From Pseudomonas sp. efr-133-TYG-5 (GTDB lineage Bacteria; Pseudomonadota; Gammaproteobacteria; Pseudomonadales; Pseudomonadaceae), in contig NZ_JARVSM010000001.1 in the NCBI RefSeq assembly GCF_030209175.1, forward strand, positions 1,240,001 to 1,304,000: a DNA stretch of 64,000 nucleotides, in the 5' to 3' direction. Position 1 is the stretch's first letter. Every line of letters begins with the position of its first letter. Shown here piece by piece: positions 46,050 to 57,138 of the stretch. The notes beneath the pieces are model-generated. The model worked only from the letters and a program-made list of their open reading frames with translations. It did no database searches and was not told the DNA's origin. Both the position numbers and the translations under genes were made by a program.

Positions 46050-47099
46050 ATGCCTGCCCAACTCAAGCGTCGCCTGTTTATCTTCCTGCTGCTCGTCGTG
46101 CTGATCGCCGGGGGCTTTTTCGCCCATTGGTTTTTCAAGGGGCGCTTTTATGAAAGCACCGACAACGCCTATGTCCAGGGCGAGATCACCCGCGTCTCGA
46201 GCCAGTTGAGCGCGCGGATCGACGAAGTCCTGGTGCAGGACAACCAGCACGTGGAAAAAGGCCAGTTGCTGGTGCGCCTCGAGCCGAATGACTTCCGCCT
46301 GGCCGTCGATCGCGCCAACGCCACCCTCGCCACTCGCGAGGCCGAACGCCTGCAAGCGCAGAGCAAGCTGACCCAGCAATCGAGCCTGATTGCCTCCAGC
46401 GACGCGCAAGTCGCCGCCTCCCAGGCTTCGCTGGGGCGCTCGCAGCTCGATTTGTCCCGCGCGCAGGCCCTGCGCAAGCCTGGGTTTGTCTCCGAAGAGC
46501 GCGTGACCACTCTCTCCGCCGACAACCACATTGCCCGTTCACAGGTGGCCAAGGCCCAGGCCGACGCCCAGAGCCAGCGCCAGCAGGTCAACGCGCTGAC
46601 CGCCGAGATCAAACGCCTGGATGCGCAGATTGCCAACGCCCGCGCCGATCTGGCGCAAGCCGAACTGAACCTGACCCGCAGCGAAATCCATGCGCCGATC
46701 AGCGGCATGATCGGCCAGCGTGCCGCGCGCAATGGCCAGGTGGTGCAAGCTGGCGCGTACCTGCTGTCGATCGTCCCCGACGAAGACATCTGGGTGCAGG
46801 CCAACTTCAAGGAAACCCAGATCGGCCACATGCAGCCCGGGCAGAAAGCCGAACTGATCTTCGATGCCTATGGCGACACGCCGATCGAAGCACGAGTCGA
46901 CAGCCTGTTCGCCGCCTCCGGCGCGCAGTTCAGCCTGTTGCCGCCGGACAACGCCACCGGCAACTTCACCAAAGTCGTACAACGGATTCCGGTGAAACTG
47001 ACCTTCAAGGCCGACAACCCGCTGCATGGCAAGATCCGCCCGGGCATGTCAGTCACCGCGACCGTGAATATCAAAGACGCCCCCGACAATGGCCGGTGA
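46050..47099 (+). CDS. HlyD/EmrA-family membrane-fusion protein
   Basis: This 349-residue periplasmic adaptor has one N-terminal membrane anchor (about 10-30: LFIFLLLVVLIAGGFF). After it come the first lipoyl half (STDNAYVQGEITRVSSQLSA), a long coiled-coil hairpin rich in Ala/Gln/Arg (about 85-195), and the second half with APISGMIGQRAARNGQVVQA. It links the DHA2 pump of the next gene to an outer-membrane channel. ATG 46050 gives MPAQLKRRLF; an in-frame TTG precedes it. The reading frame overlaps the pump gene by 11 bp, so the two are translationally coupled. It is divergent from gltX. Confidence 0.9.
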   Translation: MPAQLKRRLFIFLLLVVLIAGGFFAHWFFKGRFYESTDNAYVQGEITRVSSQLSARIDEVLVQDNQHVEKGQLLVRLEPNDFRLAVDRANATLATREAERLQAQSKLTQQSSLIASSDAQVAASQASLGRSQLDLSRAQALRKPGFVSEERVTTLSADNHIARSQVAKAQADAQSQRQQVNALTAEIKRLDAQIANARADLAQAELNLTRSEIHAPISGMIGQRAARNGQVVQAGAYLLSIVPDEDIWVQANFKETQIGHMQPGQKAELIFDAYGDTPIEARVDSLFAASGAQFSLLPPDNATGNFTKVVQRIPVKLTFKADNPLHGKIRPGMSVTATVNIKDAPDNGR

Positions 47100-48639
47100 T
47101 CAACTGATCCGCCCCGTTGGCGAGCCGACCCGACGGGACTGGATCGCGGTGATGAGCGTGATGCTCGGCGCCTTCATGGCGGTGCTCGACATCCAGATCA
47201 CCAACTCGTCGCTCAAGGACATCCAGGGCGCGTTGTCGGCCACCCTGGAAGAAGGCTCGTGGATTTCCACCTCGTACCTGGTGGCGGAAATCATCATGAT
47301 TCCGCTGACCGCCTGGCTGGTGCAGTTGCTCTCGGCGCGGCGGCTGGCGGTGTGGGTGTCGCTGGGCTTTCTGATTTCCTCCTTGCTCTGCTCGATGGCC
47401 TGGAGCCTGGAGAGCATGATCGTCTTTCGCGCCATGCAGGGGTTCACCGGCGGCGCGCTGATCCCCCTGGCGTTCACCCTGACCCTGATCAAGCTCCCCG
47501 AACACCACCGCGCCAAAGGCATGGCAATGTTCGCCATGACCGCCACTTTCGCCCCGTCCATCGGCCCGACCCTCGGCGGCTGGCTCACGGAAAACTGGGG
47601 CTGGGAATACATCTTCTACATCAACATCCCGCCGGGGCTGATCATGATCGCCGGGCTGATGTACGGCCTGGAGAAGAAGGAGGCGCACTGGGAACTGCTG
47701 AAAAGCACCGACTACACCGGCATCCTCACGCTGGGCGTCGGCCTGGGCTGCCTGCAGGTGTTTCTCGAAGAAGGTCATCGCAAGGACTGGCTCGAATCGA
47801 ACCTGATCGTGACCCTCGGCAGCATCGCCCTGCTGAGCCTGATCACCTTCGTCATCGTGCAGATATCCAAGCCCAATCCATTGATCAATCTCGGCATCCT
47901 GCGCAATCGCAACTTCGGCCTGTCGAGCATTTCCAGCCTCGGCATGGGCGTCGGGCTGTATGGATCAATTTATTTGCTGCCGCTGTACCTGGCGCAGATC
48001 CAGAACTACAACGCCCTGCAGATCGGCGAAGTGATCATGTGGATGGGCGTGCCGCAGCTGTTCCTGATTCCGCTGGTGCCGAAGCTGATGAAGTTCGTCT
48101 CGCCGAAATGGCTGTGCACCCTGGGTTTCGGCCTGTTTGGCCTGGCGAGTTTTTCCTCCGGCGTGCTCAATCCGGACTTCGCCGGGCCGCAGTTCAACCA
48201 GATCCAGATCATCCGCGCACTGGGCCAGCCACTGATCATGGTGACCATTTCGCTGATCGCCACGGCGTACATCCTGCCGCAGGACGCGGGCTCGGCATCG
48301 AGTCTGTTCAATATTCTGCGCAACCTCGGCGGCGCCATCGGCATCGCCCTGCTCGCCACGCTGTTGGATGCACGGACCAAGACCTACTTCGATTATCTGC
48401 GTGAAGCGGTGGTGCCGACCAATCCGCAGGTCGCCGAGCGGCTGGCGTCGATGACGGACCGGTTTGGCAGCGATACGGCAGCGCTGGGCAAGTTGAGCGA
48501 AATAGTGCACCAGCAGGCGCTGATCATGGCCTACAACGATGCGTTTCACTTTGTCGGGATTGCGTTGGGGGTCAGCATGCTGGCGATCCTGCTGACCAAG
48601 AAATTGCCGGCGGGTTTGAAGGCTGGGGAGGCGCACTGA
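47089..48639 (+). CDS. DHA2-family (EmrB/QacA-type) multidrug MFS exporter
   Basis: This 516-residue, 14-helix proton-driven pump begins MAGDQLIRPVGEPTRRDWIA. The first helix carries MLGAFMAVLDIQITNSSLKD (motif D1 of DHA2), and motif C is AMTATFAPSIGPTLGGWLTE in helix 5. With the EmrA-like protein it forms a tripartite efflux system; the outer-membrane component is not encoded here. No dedicated regulator adjoins. The last residues run into a REP doublet. Confidence 0.92.
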   Translation: MAGDQLIRPVGEPTRRDWIAVMSVMLGAFMAVLDIQITNSSLKDIQGALSATLEEGSWISTSYLVAEIIMIPLTAWLVQLLSARRLAVWVSLGFLISSLLCSMAWSLESMIVFRAMQGFTGGALIPLAFTLTLIKLPEHHRAKGMAMFAMTATFAPSIGPTLGGWLTENWGWEYIFYINIPPGLIMIAGLMYGLEKKEAHWELLKSTDYTGILTLGVGLGCLQVFLEEGHRKDWLESNLIVTLGSIALLSLITFVIVQISKPNPLINLGILRNRNFGLSSISSLGMGVGLYGSIYLLPLYLAQIQNYNALQIGEVIMWMGVPQLFLIPLVPKLMKFVSPKWLCTLGFGLFGLASFSSGVLNPDFAGPQFNQIQIIRALGQPLIMVTISLIATAYILPQDAGSASSLFNILRNLGGAIGIALLATLLDARTKTYFDYLREAVVPTNPQVAERLASMTDRFGSDTAALGKLSEIVHQQALIMAYNDAFHFVGIALGVSMLAILLTKKLPAGLKAGEAH

Positions 48640-48664
48640 TTTTTGTGGTGCCTGGACCGGCCCC

Positions 48665-48755
48665 TTCGCTGGCAAGCCAGCTCCCACAGAGATTGATGGT
48701 GTACACAACATGTGTAGCACCAAAAAAACCTGTGGGAGCTGGCTTGCCAGCGAAG
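48665..48755. repeat. REP doublet of a second subtype
   Basis: TTCGCTGGCAAGCCAGCTCC at 48665 is inverted against GGAGCTGGCTTGCCAGCGAA ending near 48754, enclosing a loop with GTGTACACAACATGTGTAGC. The CTGGC/GCCAG core differs from the GCGAGCAAGC type at 4045, 41404 and 52426. Confidence 0.85.
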
Positions 48756-48777
48756 AGACCCAGTCAGGCGACGAAGA

Positions 48778-50793
<2,016 letters not shown>

Positions 50794-51130
50794 TAAACAC
50801 CTCTGGGTCGTGACGCTCCGGGTCAACCGGCCTGCCACGGGAAAGACCGCATACGAGCGATGTCGCCCGAGGAAAAATCAGGATTGTGCTGAATGTGGAG
50901 TCGATTGCCGCGCCTTTCAAGGCAAACGTCCTACATCCGGTACATTCTCTGACACATCCAATCGACTAACGGTCGAGAAATAATCGGAAAAACTTACCGT
51001 AAAAGCCGTTTCGCCTGTCGCCAGCGGTCAGTGATGGCCTCTATACTAGCTCCCCGTTTGTGCACCGCTCTAGTGCATTCGGCTGGAGCGCGACACGTCC
51101 CTCCACTCTCCATTCAGAGCCGCCGTAATA
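50794..51130. other. Divergent intergenic region, uvrB / aminotransferase
   Basis: This 337-bp gap shows no gene. A TATACT -10-like hexamer (51042-51047) precedes the aminotransferase by 84 bp, and an NtrC-like dyad TGCACC-N5-AGTGCA sits at 51061-51077. Confidence 0.45.
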
Positions 51131-52327
51131 ATGAGCCTGTTCTCCGCTGTCGAAATGGCACCCCGCGATCCAATCCTGGGCCTCAACGAAGCATTCAACG
51201 CCGATACCCGGACCGACAAGGTCAACCTGGGCGTCGGTGTGTACTGCAACGAAGAGGGGCGAATTCCACTCTTGCGCGCCGTTATCGAAGCCGAAACCAT
51301 TCGCGCCGCTCAGCACGCCTCCCGCGGCTACCTGCCGATCGACGGCATCGCTGCCTACGACCAGGCGGTGCAGAAGCTGCTATTCGGCAACGACTCGCCG
51401 CTGCTGGCGGCCGGTCGTGTGGTCACCACTCAAGCGGTCGGCGGTACCGGCGCGCTGAAAATCGGTGCCGACTTCCTCAAGCAACTGCTGCCGAACGCCG
51501 TCGTGGCAATCAGCGACCCAAGCTGGGAAAACCACCGCGCGCTGTTCGAGACCGCCGGTTTCCCGGTGCAGAACTACCGCTACTACGACGCCGCCACGCA
51601 CGACGTCAACCGTGCCGGCCTGCTCGAAGACCTCAACGCCCTGCCGAATGGCTCGATCGTGGTCCTGCACGCCTGCTGCCACAACCCGACCGGCGTCGAC
51701 CTGAGCCCGGCGGACTGGAACAACGTGCTCGACGTCGTGCGTGCCAAAGGCCACGTGCCGTTCCTCGACATGGCCTACCAGGGCTTCGGTGACGGCATCG
51801 CCGAAGACGCCGCGGCCGTACGCCTGTTCGCGGAGTCCGGCCTGACCTTCTTCGTGTCCAGCTCGTTCTCCAAGTCGTTCTCGCTGTACGGCGAGCGCGT
51901 CGGTGCGCTGTCGATCGTCAGCGAATCGAAAGAAGAAAGCGCCCGGGTGCTGTCGCAGGTCAAACGCGTGATCCGCACCAACTACTCCAACCCGCCGACC
52001 CACGGTGCAAGCATCGTCGCCGCCGTGCTCAACAGCCCGGAACTGCGCGCCCAGTGGGAAGCCGAGCTGGCGGAAATGCGTCTGCGCATTCGCGGCATGC
52101 GCGAACAGATGGTTGCTCTGCTGGCGGAAAAAGCCCCGCAGCGCGACTTCAGCTTCGTCGGCCGTCAGCGCGGCATGTTCTCCTACTCCGGCCTGACCGT
52201 TGAACAGGTGCACCGCCTGCGCAACGAATTCGGCATCTACGCCCTGGACACCGGGCGCATCTGCGTCGCCGCGCTGAACCAGCGCAACATCAAGGCTGTG
52301 ACGGACGCCATCGTTCAGGTCATCTGA
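51131..52327 (+). CDS. Aromatic/aspartate-type aminotransferase (class I)
   Basis: This is a 398-residue PLP enzyme of the AspC/TyrB/PhhC group. The PLP lysine lies in SSSFSKSFSLYGERVGAL, the Asp that contacts the pyridine N lies in LDMAYQGFGDG, and substrate carboxylate Arg residues are in TGRICVAALN. The overall sequence (GVYCNEEGRIPLLRAV, CCHNPTGVDL) fits tyrosine/phenylalanine transaminases located next to uvrB in pseudomonads. It would form aromatic amino acids or start their degradation, with 2-oxoglutarate/glutamate. A terminator follows the stop. Confidence 0.9.
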   Translation: MSLFSAVEMAPRDPILGLNEAFNADTRTDKVNLGVGVYCNEEGRIPLLRAVIEAETIRAAQHASRGYLPIDGIAAYDQAVQKLLFGNDSPLLAAGRVVTTQAVGGTGALKIGADFLKQLLPNAVVAISDPSWENHRALFETAGFPVQNYRYYDAATHDVNRAGLLEDLNALPNGSIVVLHACCHNPTGVDLSPADWNNVLDVVRAKGHVPFLDMAYQGFGDGIAEDAAAVRLFAESGLTFFVSSSFSKSFSLYGERVGALSIVSESKEESARVLSQVKRVIRTNYSNPPTHGASIVAAVLNSPELRAQWEAELAEMRLRIRGMREQMVALLAEKAPQRDFSFVGRQRGMFSYSGLTVEQVHRLRNEFGIYALDTGRICVAALNQRNIKAVTDAIVQVI

Positions 52328-52340
52328 TTTCGCTTTGTCA

Positions 52341-52376
52341 TGAAAAACGGGAAGCCCTGGGCTTCCCGTTTTTTAT
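52341..52376 (+). terminator. Terminator after the aminotransferase
   Basis: AACGGGAAGC / GCTTCCCGTT with a short loop leads into TTTTTT. Confidence 0.92.
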
Positions 52377-52425
52377 TTGTCCGAAGGAATGCAACATTCC
52401 CTCTAAACTGCACACAAATCTGAAT

Positions 52426-52512
52426 TGTGGGAGCGAGCCTGCTCGCGGATGCGGTGGGTCAGTCGCCATTGATGGTGGCTGACAGCATTCGCGAGCAGGC
52501 TCGCTCCCACAG
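52426..52512. repeat. REP doublet
   Basis: TGTGGGAGCGAGCCTGCTCG at 52426 is inverted against CGAGCAGGCTCGCTCCCACA near 52511. It is the same subtype as the ends of the 1572-1924 array. Confidence 0.9.
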
Positions 52513-52548
52513 GTTTCGTACACATCCAAGAATTTTGCGAGAACCCCA

Positions 52549-52749
52549 ATGAAAAACGACAACCTGCGCGCCGACCGTGACGACCTGGATGACTTCATCC
52601 CCCGCACCACGGTCAAACGCGACAAAAGCCTGGTGCTGCAAGTCGCAGCGGGCGTCTTCCTCGGCGGCCTGGCCCTGTGGCTGGTGCAACTGGCGCTGAC
52701 GGCGGCTTACGCCAAATTCATGCTGGGCACGATCACTTTCGGCGGTTAA
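52549..52749 (+). CDS. Small membrane protein (66 aa)
   Basis: The N-terminal half is hydrophilic and charged (MKNDNLRADRDDLDDFIPRT). One transmembrane helix follows at about residues 30-55 (VAAGVFLGGLALWLVQLALT). It is probably a cytoplasmic-tail, single-pass protein. Its stop TAA and that of the convergent 76-residue gene share the four bases TTAA (52746-52749). Function unknown. Confidence 0.65.
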   Translation: MKNDNLRADRDDLDDFIPRTTVKRDKSLVLQVAAGVFLGGLALWLVQLALTAAYAKFMLGTITFGG

Positions 52750-52976
52750 GCCAGTTCCGTCGCCCGTTGAGTGGCCGCATCGTCATAGGCGACGTACAGC
52801 GATTCGGCGATCTGGCTTTTGATCGCCTTGGTGCTTTCCAGACCGAGCACGAACCCTTCGGCCTTGCCGCCAGCGCGGTTCAGCTCTTCAACGGTGCTGG
52901 CCTGGGTGATAGCGTCGAAGAGTTTTTCGGCGTGCGGGCCGACCCCTTTGGGCAGACTGATTTGCGTGACGCTCAT
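52746..52976 (-). CDS. Small hypothetical protein (76 aa)
   Basis: It begins MSVTQISLPKGVGPHAEKLF and continues with Ala/Glu/Lys-rich predicted helices (STVEELNRAGGKAEGF; STKAIKSQIAESLYVAYDDA). GAGG is seven bases before ATG 52976; the ORF extends upstream by chance. There is no signal or membrane segment. It is convergent with the 66-residue membrane protein, with shared stop bases, and divergent from tRNA-Asn. Function unknown. Confidence 0.6.
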   Translation of the reverse strand: MSVTQISLPKGVGPHAEKLFDAITQASTVEELNRAGGKAEGFVLGLESTKAIKSQIAESLYVAYDDAATQRATELA

Positions 52977-53166
52977 ACAAGCACCTCGCGGGAAAGAGAA
53001 ATCAGAACGGTTTGAGTCATGGCGCGTACCTTTTCGGCGAATGGCCGGCAGCGCGTGTGACCACTTCCGGGCGACCATGGTAGACCTGTGAGGCGATTCT
53101 GGTAATCGCTAATCACTGACAAATCGCCGTCCGTCCTGCCGACATCGGAAATTTTACACTCGATGC

Positions 53167-53194
53167 TTGACTTCCCTTTTTGAATCAGTAACAT
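53167..53194 (+). promoter_or_regulatory. Sigma-70 promoter of tRNA-Asn
   Basis: TTGACT (53167-53172), 16-bp spacer, TAACAT (53189-53194), ending 10 bp before the tRNA. Confidence 0.82.
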
Positions 53195-53204
53195 ACGCAC
53201 CAAT

Positions 53205-53280
<76 letters not shown>

Positions 53281-53285
53281 AATAG

Positions 53286-53322
53286 CAAAGCCCCTGAATC
53301 GAAAGATTCAGGGGCTTTTTTG
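53286..53322 (+). terminator. Terminator after tRNA-Asn
   Basis: AAGCCCCTGAATC / GATTCAGGGGCTT with a GAAA tetraloop leads into a T-run, seven bases past the CCA. Confidence 0.93.
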
Positions 53323-53426
53323 TGGGCGCTCGAAAAGCTCGGAACGCTGCGATCCTCTTGCCGTGCCTATGAAAAAGGGCCGATGTGCGCTTGGCAAATC
53401 GGCCCTTTGCTATTCAGAGGCAGGCG

Positions 53427-54950
53427 TCAGACGTGCTCGCCGCTCTTCACCTGCACCTTCGGTGCACCGTGCCCATGATCGTGCTCATCGGGCTCGATCA
53501 CCGGTACTTCGTTGCCATCGCAATCGTGCAGCTTGCCGTCGCTGAAGTAATCGCCTTCACGCAGCGCCGCCAGATCGCGATAACGCAGGGTCCGCTCTTC
53601 CGCCGCGGCAAATACCGACTGCTGATCGGAGTTGCCGACGGTGAAGTGGTTGAACGCCAGGTTGAGCAGAATCGCCATGATCGCCGAGGAACTGATGCCG
53701 GAGTGGAAAATGGTCGCGAACCAGCTCGGGAAGTGGTCGTAGAAGTTCGGCGCGGCAATCGGGATCATGCCGAAACCGATCGAAGTGGCGACGATGATCA
53801 GGTTGACGTTGTTGCGGTAATCGACCTTGGACAGCGTGCGAATCCCGCTCGCCGCCACGGTGCCGAACAGCACGATACCGGCGCCGCCGAGCACCGAGGT
53901 CGGCACCGCCGCGATCACCCGCCCCATGAACGGCAGCAGGCCGAGGATCACCAGGAACAGGCCGCCGGTGGCCACCACGTAGCGGCTCTTGATCCCGGTG
54001 ACCGCCACCAGCCCGACGTTCTGGGCGAAGGCACTCTGGGTGAAAGAGCCGAAAATCGGCGCGATCATGCTCGACAGCATGTCAGCGCGCAGGCCATTGC
54101 CCAGGCGCTTGGAGTCGACCTTGGTGTCGATGATTTCACCGACGGCGAGAATGTCCGCCGAGGTTTCCACCAGCGTCACCATGACCACGATGCACATCGA
54201 CAGAATCGCCGCAAAGTGGAAGGTTGGCATGCCGAAATGGAACGGCGTCGGGAAGCCGAACATCGGCCCCTGGGTCACGCTGGAAAAATCCGCCATGCCG
54301 AGGAACACCGCCAGCACCGTACCGATCACCATCGCCAGCAGAATCGACAAGCGCGAGATGGTCGCGCTACCGACTTTGCTCAGCAGCAGCACCAGCACCA
54401 GCGTAACCGCTGCCAGGCCGATGTTCTGCATGCTGCCAAAGTCCGGCGCGTGGCTGTTGCCGCCCATGGCCCAGCGCGCGGCGACAGGCATCAGGGTCAG
54501 GCCGATGGTGGTGATCACGATACCGGTGACCAGCGGCGGGAAGAATTTGGTGATCCGCGAGAACACCGGCGTGATCAACAGGCCGATCAGCGACGCCGCA
54601 ATCACTGCGCCGAGCACCGACTGGAAGCCGCCCTCCCCGCCACTGCTGACGATGGCCACCATGGTCGCCACACCGGAAAACGACACGCCCTGCACCAGCG
54701 GCAACTGACAGCCAAAAAACGGCAGACCCAGGGTTTGCAGCAACGTCGCCAGCCCCCCCGCAAACAATGAAGCAGCAATCAACAGACCGATGTCCGCGGG
54801 CGACAGCCCGGCGGCCTGACCGATGATCAGCGGCACCGCAACGATACCGCCGTACATGGTCAGAACATGTTGCAGGCCGTAAGCCATATTCGCGCCGACC
54901 CCGAGATTTTCATCCTCGGGCCGTTGGTGTGAAACATGGGGCGTTTTCAT
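53427..54950 (-). CDS. NCS2-family purine (xanthine/urate-type) permease
   Basis: This is a 507-residue nucleobase:cation symporter with about 14 helices. The first-helix motif GLQHVLTMYGGIVAVPLI contains the conserved QH, and the NAT signature QNVGLVAVTG (Q/E/P-N-x-G-x4-T-K/R/G) is intact. The combination resembles UacT/XanQ rather than the uracil carrier UraA. A long polar C-terminal tail ends in a His/Asp-rich stretch (EPDEHDHGHGAPK), unusual for the family. The AT-rich upstream region contains the palindrome TTGTATACAA. Confidence 0.88.
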   Translation of the reverse strand: MKTPHVSHQRPEDENLGVGANMAYGLQHVLTMYGGIVAVPLIIGQAAGLSPADIGLLIAASLFAGGLATLLQTLGLPFFGCQLPLVQGVSFSGVATMVAIVSSGGEGGFQSVLGAVIAASLIGLLITPVFSRITKFFPPLVTGIVITTIGLTLMPVAARWAMGGNSHAPDFGSMQNIGLAAVTLVLVLLLSKVGSATISRLSILLAMVIGTVLAVFLGMADFSSVTQGPMFGFPTPFHFGMPTFHFAAILSMCIVVMVTLVETSADILAVGEIIDTKVDSKRLGNGLRADMLSSMIAPIFGSFTQSAFAQNVGLVAVTGIKSRYVVATGGLFLVILGLLPFMGRVIAAVPTSVLGGAGIVLFGTVAASGIRTLSKVDYRNNVNLIIVATSIGFGMIPIAAPNFYDHFPSWFATIFHSGISSSAIMAILLNLAFNHFTVGNSDQQSVFAAAEERTLRYRDLAALREGDYFSDGKLHDCDGNEVPVIEPDEHDHGHGAPKVQVKSGEHV

Positions 54951-55283
54951 GGTGGGGGGGTTCCCTGGTTTTTGTTATGCGCACACTGTATTCAAAACTC
55001 GCGACAAGTGTCCATGTTTTTGTATACAACAAATCATCAACGGTTGTACGACCTCTGTCGCGCAGATCCAGGTGGAGTTGACCGATAGAGCGCGGCAGGA
55101 GCGCCCTACCCTGCAAGGTCACGAGCGGCAACTATCTTCTGAGCATGGACTGCGGGGAAACGCTGAGCAGACAGCGCTCAGCCTGGACCGTCATCGACCC
55201 CTTCGTCATCGAGGTCGATGCCTTTAGCGGAGATTGCTGGGCACGCCGCGCCATTGGTGTCGCAGGCGCTGGCCTGTGGCGTT
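54951..55283. other. Intergenic region upstream of the NCS2 permease gene
   Basis: Over 54951-55060 the region holds an AT-rich promoter-like stretch with TTGTATACAA at 55020-55029. Reading toward the permease, a Crc-like AACAAAAA lies just before the RBS (54969-54976). From 55060 to 55283 nothing convincing is seen; a 58-codon frame at 55145-55321 runs into nat and lacks a clear RBS. Confidence 0.45.
55020..55029. promoter_or_regulatory. Palindrome TTGTATACAA, candidate GntR-type operator
   Basis: A perfect 10-bp palindrome in the promoter region of the NCS2 permease. The TTGTATACAA shape resembles operators of GntR-family regulators. No GntR gene is in this window, so the regulator would act in trans. 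Confidence 0.45.
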
Positions 55284-56123
55284 TTACGGTGCTGGCGGGT
55301 TCGTCTCGAGCAGACGCTTGAGCGCTGGCCTGAGCGCAGGATACGGGGGTGGGCGGATACCGAACTCGTCCACCAGCACTTCGAGCAGTTCATCGACGTC
55401 TGTCAGCTCACGCCGTTCGCTCTCGGCGCCCACGCGGTGGATGGCAAAACTGCCGTTGTTCAACGTGCGGCGCCAACCGTCGCCGGTGCGCGCGACCATC
55501 AGGCGCTGGGCGAACGGTGAATCGGGATGGGTCGAGACGTACCAGTTGCCGATGCTGTAATCGATGGCTTCCTGGCGCTGCAGATCGAACAGGTACACCG
55601 GCCGCCACTCGCCGGCGACCTGGGCTCGCAGCAGATAGCCGTCAGTCTGCCTGTCGAGACGATAAGCCTCATGCGGGGTGGCCTGCGCGCTTTCGCTGTC
55701 GAGGATCAGCGGCGCGGTCGGCACCATGCCGCCGAAGCCGACGTCGCTGATGTAGCGCACGCCGTCGATGTGCACCAGGCTCAAACGATGGGTGCGCGCC
55801 GTCCAGCTGCCTTCCGGCTGGCCCAGCACCACACGGCCACTGATTCCGCGCGCCTCGAAACCGAGCTCCAGCAACAGCGCCAGGAACAGATTGTTCAGTT
55901 CGTAGCAGTAGCCGCCCCGCCCTTCATGCAGGACTTTGCGCTCCACCGAGGGCAAGTCGATCGGCACCGGCGCGCCGCCGATGGTCGACAGATTCTCGAA
56001 GGCAAATGTGCTGGTGTGGCGCCGTTGCAGTTGCTGCAATGTTTCCAGGGTGGGCGCGGGCCGTGTGGCGAACCCCAGGCGCTGCAGGTACAGGTGCACA
56101 TCGTTCAGGCGTGGCTCGCTCAT
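55284..56123 (-). CDS. nat: Arylamine N-acetyltransferase
   Basis: This is a 279-residue cytosolic enzyme transferring acetyl from acetyl-CoA to arylamines and hydrazines. The catalytic triad is visible: Cys73 in RGGYCYELN, His112 in ARTHRLSL and Asp127 in YISDVGFGG. It begins MSEPRLNDVHLYLQRLGF with AGGA upstream; the frame is open to 56309 by chance. It lies downstream of the exonuclease III gene on the same strand, 100 bp apart. Confidence 0.92.
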   Translation of the reverse strand: MSEPRLNDVHLYLQRLGFATRPAPTLETLQQLQRRHTSTFAFENLSTIGGAPVPIDLPSVERKVLHEGRGGYCYELNNLFLALLLELGFEARGISGRVVLGQPEGSWTARTHRLSLVHIDGVRYISDVGFGGMVPTAPLILDSESAQATPHEAYRLDRQTDGYLLRAQVAGEWRPVYLFDLQRQEAIDYSIGNWYVSTHPDSPFAQRLMVARTGDGWRRTLNNGSFAIHRVGAESERRELTDVDELLEVLVDEFGIRPPPYPALRPALKRLLETNPPAP

Positions 56124-56223
56124 TGCTCGGTCCTTATGCATGGCGCCGCGGATCATTCCGCCGATGGTCGCCATGTATACGGGATTCGTGGCGCGGACCG
56201 ACAATTGATTTCGCCAATCGTGG

Positions 56224-57018
56224 CTAACGGCGCTTGCGCGAATCGATACGAATCCACGTCGGTGCATGGTCGCTGGCATGCGGTTCGTTGCGCACCCAGG
56301 CATCGACACCGGCCTCGACCAGATAAGGACTCAGCGCCGGGTTGAGCAACAGATGGTCGATGCGCAGGCCGGAATTTTTCTGCCAGTGCTGGCGGAAATA
56401 ATCCCAGAAGGTGTAGAGCCGGTCCTCCGGGTACAGGTGCCGCAGCGAATCGATCCAGCCCTGGTCCAGCAAGCGTTGATAGCACTCGCGGCTCTGCGGC
56501 TGGAGCAGCGCATCCTTGAGCCAGGAACGGGTGTTGTAGATGTCCAGATCGGTCGGCACGACGTTGTAGTCACCGGCCAGCACCACCGGATGGTCGCTGC
56601 GCTGCAGATCCTTGGCGTAACTGATCAGGCGTTCGAACCAGGCCAGTTTGTAGTCGAACTTCGGCCCCGGCTGCGGGTTGCCGTTGGGCAGATACAAGCA
56701 ACCGACCAACACGCCATGCACGGCTGCTTCGAGGTAACGGCTGTGCGTGTCGGCGGGATCGCCGGGCAAACCGCGCCGGCTCTCCAGCGGTTGCGCATCG
56801 CGGGCGAGGATCGCCACCCCGTTCCACGACGCCTGACCGTGCCAGATCGCGCCATAACCGGCGGCTTCCAGCTCGGCGGCGGGAAAGGCACTGTCCACCG
56901 ACTTGAGTTCCTGCAGGCAGGCGATGTCGGGCTGTTCGCGCTTGAGCCAGTCCAGCAGGTTGGGCAGACGCGCACGCAGGCCGTTGACGTTGAAGGTGGC
57001 GATCCGCAGTTTTTTCAT
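56224..57018 (-). CDS. xthA: Exodeoxyribonuclease III
   Basis: This 264-residue AP endonuclease and 3'-5' exonuclease acts in base-excision repair. The motifs are in family order: TFNVNGLRARLP, LQELKSVD (metal Glu), GDYNVVPTDLDIYN (Asp/Asn pair) and the SDHAPTWI end with the catalytic Asp/His. The start is ATG 57018, giving MKKLRIATFN with AGGAG nine bases upstream; the long open frame upstream crosses the GNAT gene antisense and is not coding. Pseudomonads carry more than one paralogue, so the symbol refers to the family. Confidence 0.92.
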   Translation of the reverse strand: MKKLRIATFNVNGLRARLPNLLDWLKREQPDIACLQELKSVDSAFPAAELEAAGYGAIWHGQASWNGVAILARDAQPLESRRGLPGDPADTHSRYLEAAVHGVLVGCLYLPNGNPQPGPKFDYKLAWFERLISYAKDLQRSDHPVVLAGDYNVVPTDLDIYNTRSWLKDALLQPQSRECYQRLLDQGWIDSLRHLYPEDRLYTFWDYFRQHWQKNSGLRIDHLLLNPALSPYLVEAGVDAWVRNEPHASDHAPTWIRIDSRKRR

Positions 57019-57138
57019 CGTCTGACGCTCCTGCCCGGGAAATGTAAAAAATCTGACCCTGCGGGCGCTACGCAGGTTGCATCGGATCGGCCCGCTGCGG
57101 CGTAATAGGCGCTCACCTGACTGCCGGGAACCGCCCTC

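Noticed and set aside
50794..50950. LexA/SOS box expected upstream of uvrB
   Set aside because: No CTGT-N8-ACAG pattern was found on either strand near the uvrB start.
55145..55321. 58-codon plus-strand frame in the gap before nat
   Set aside because: No clear Shine-Dalgarno, overlaps the nat 3' end antisense, and composition gives no support.
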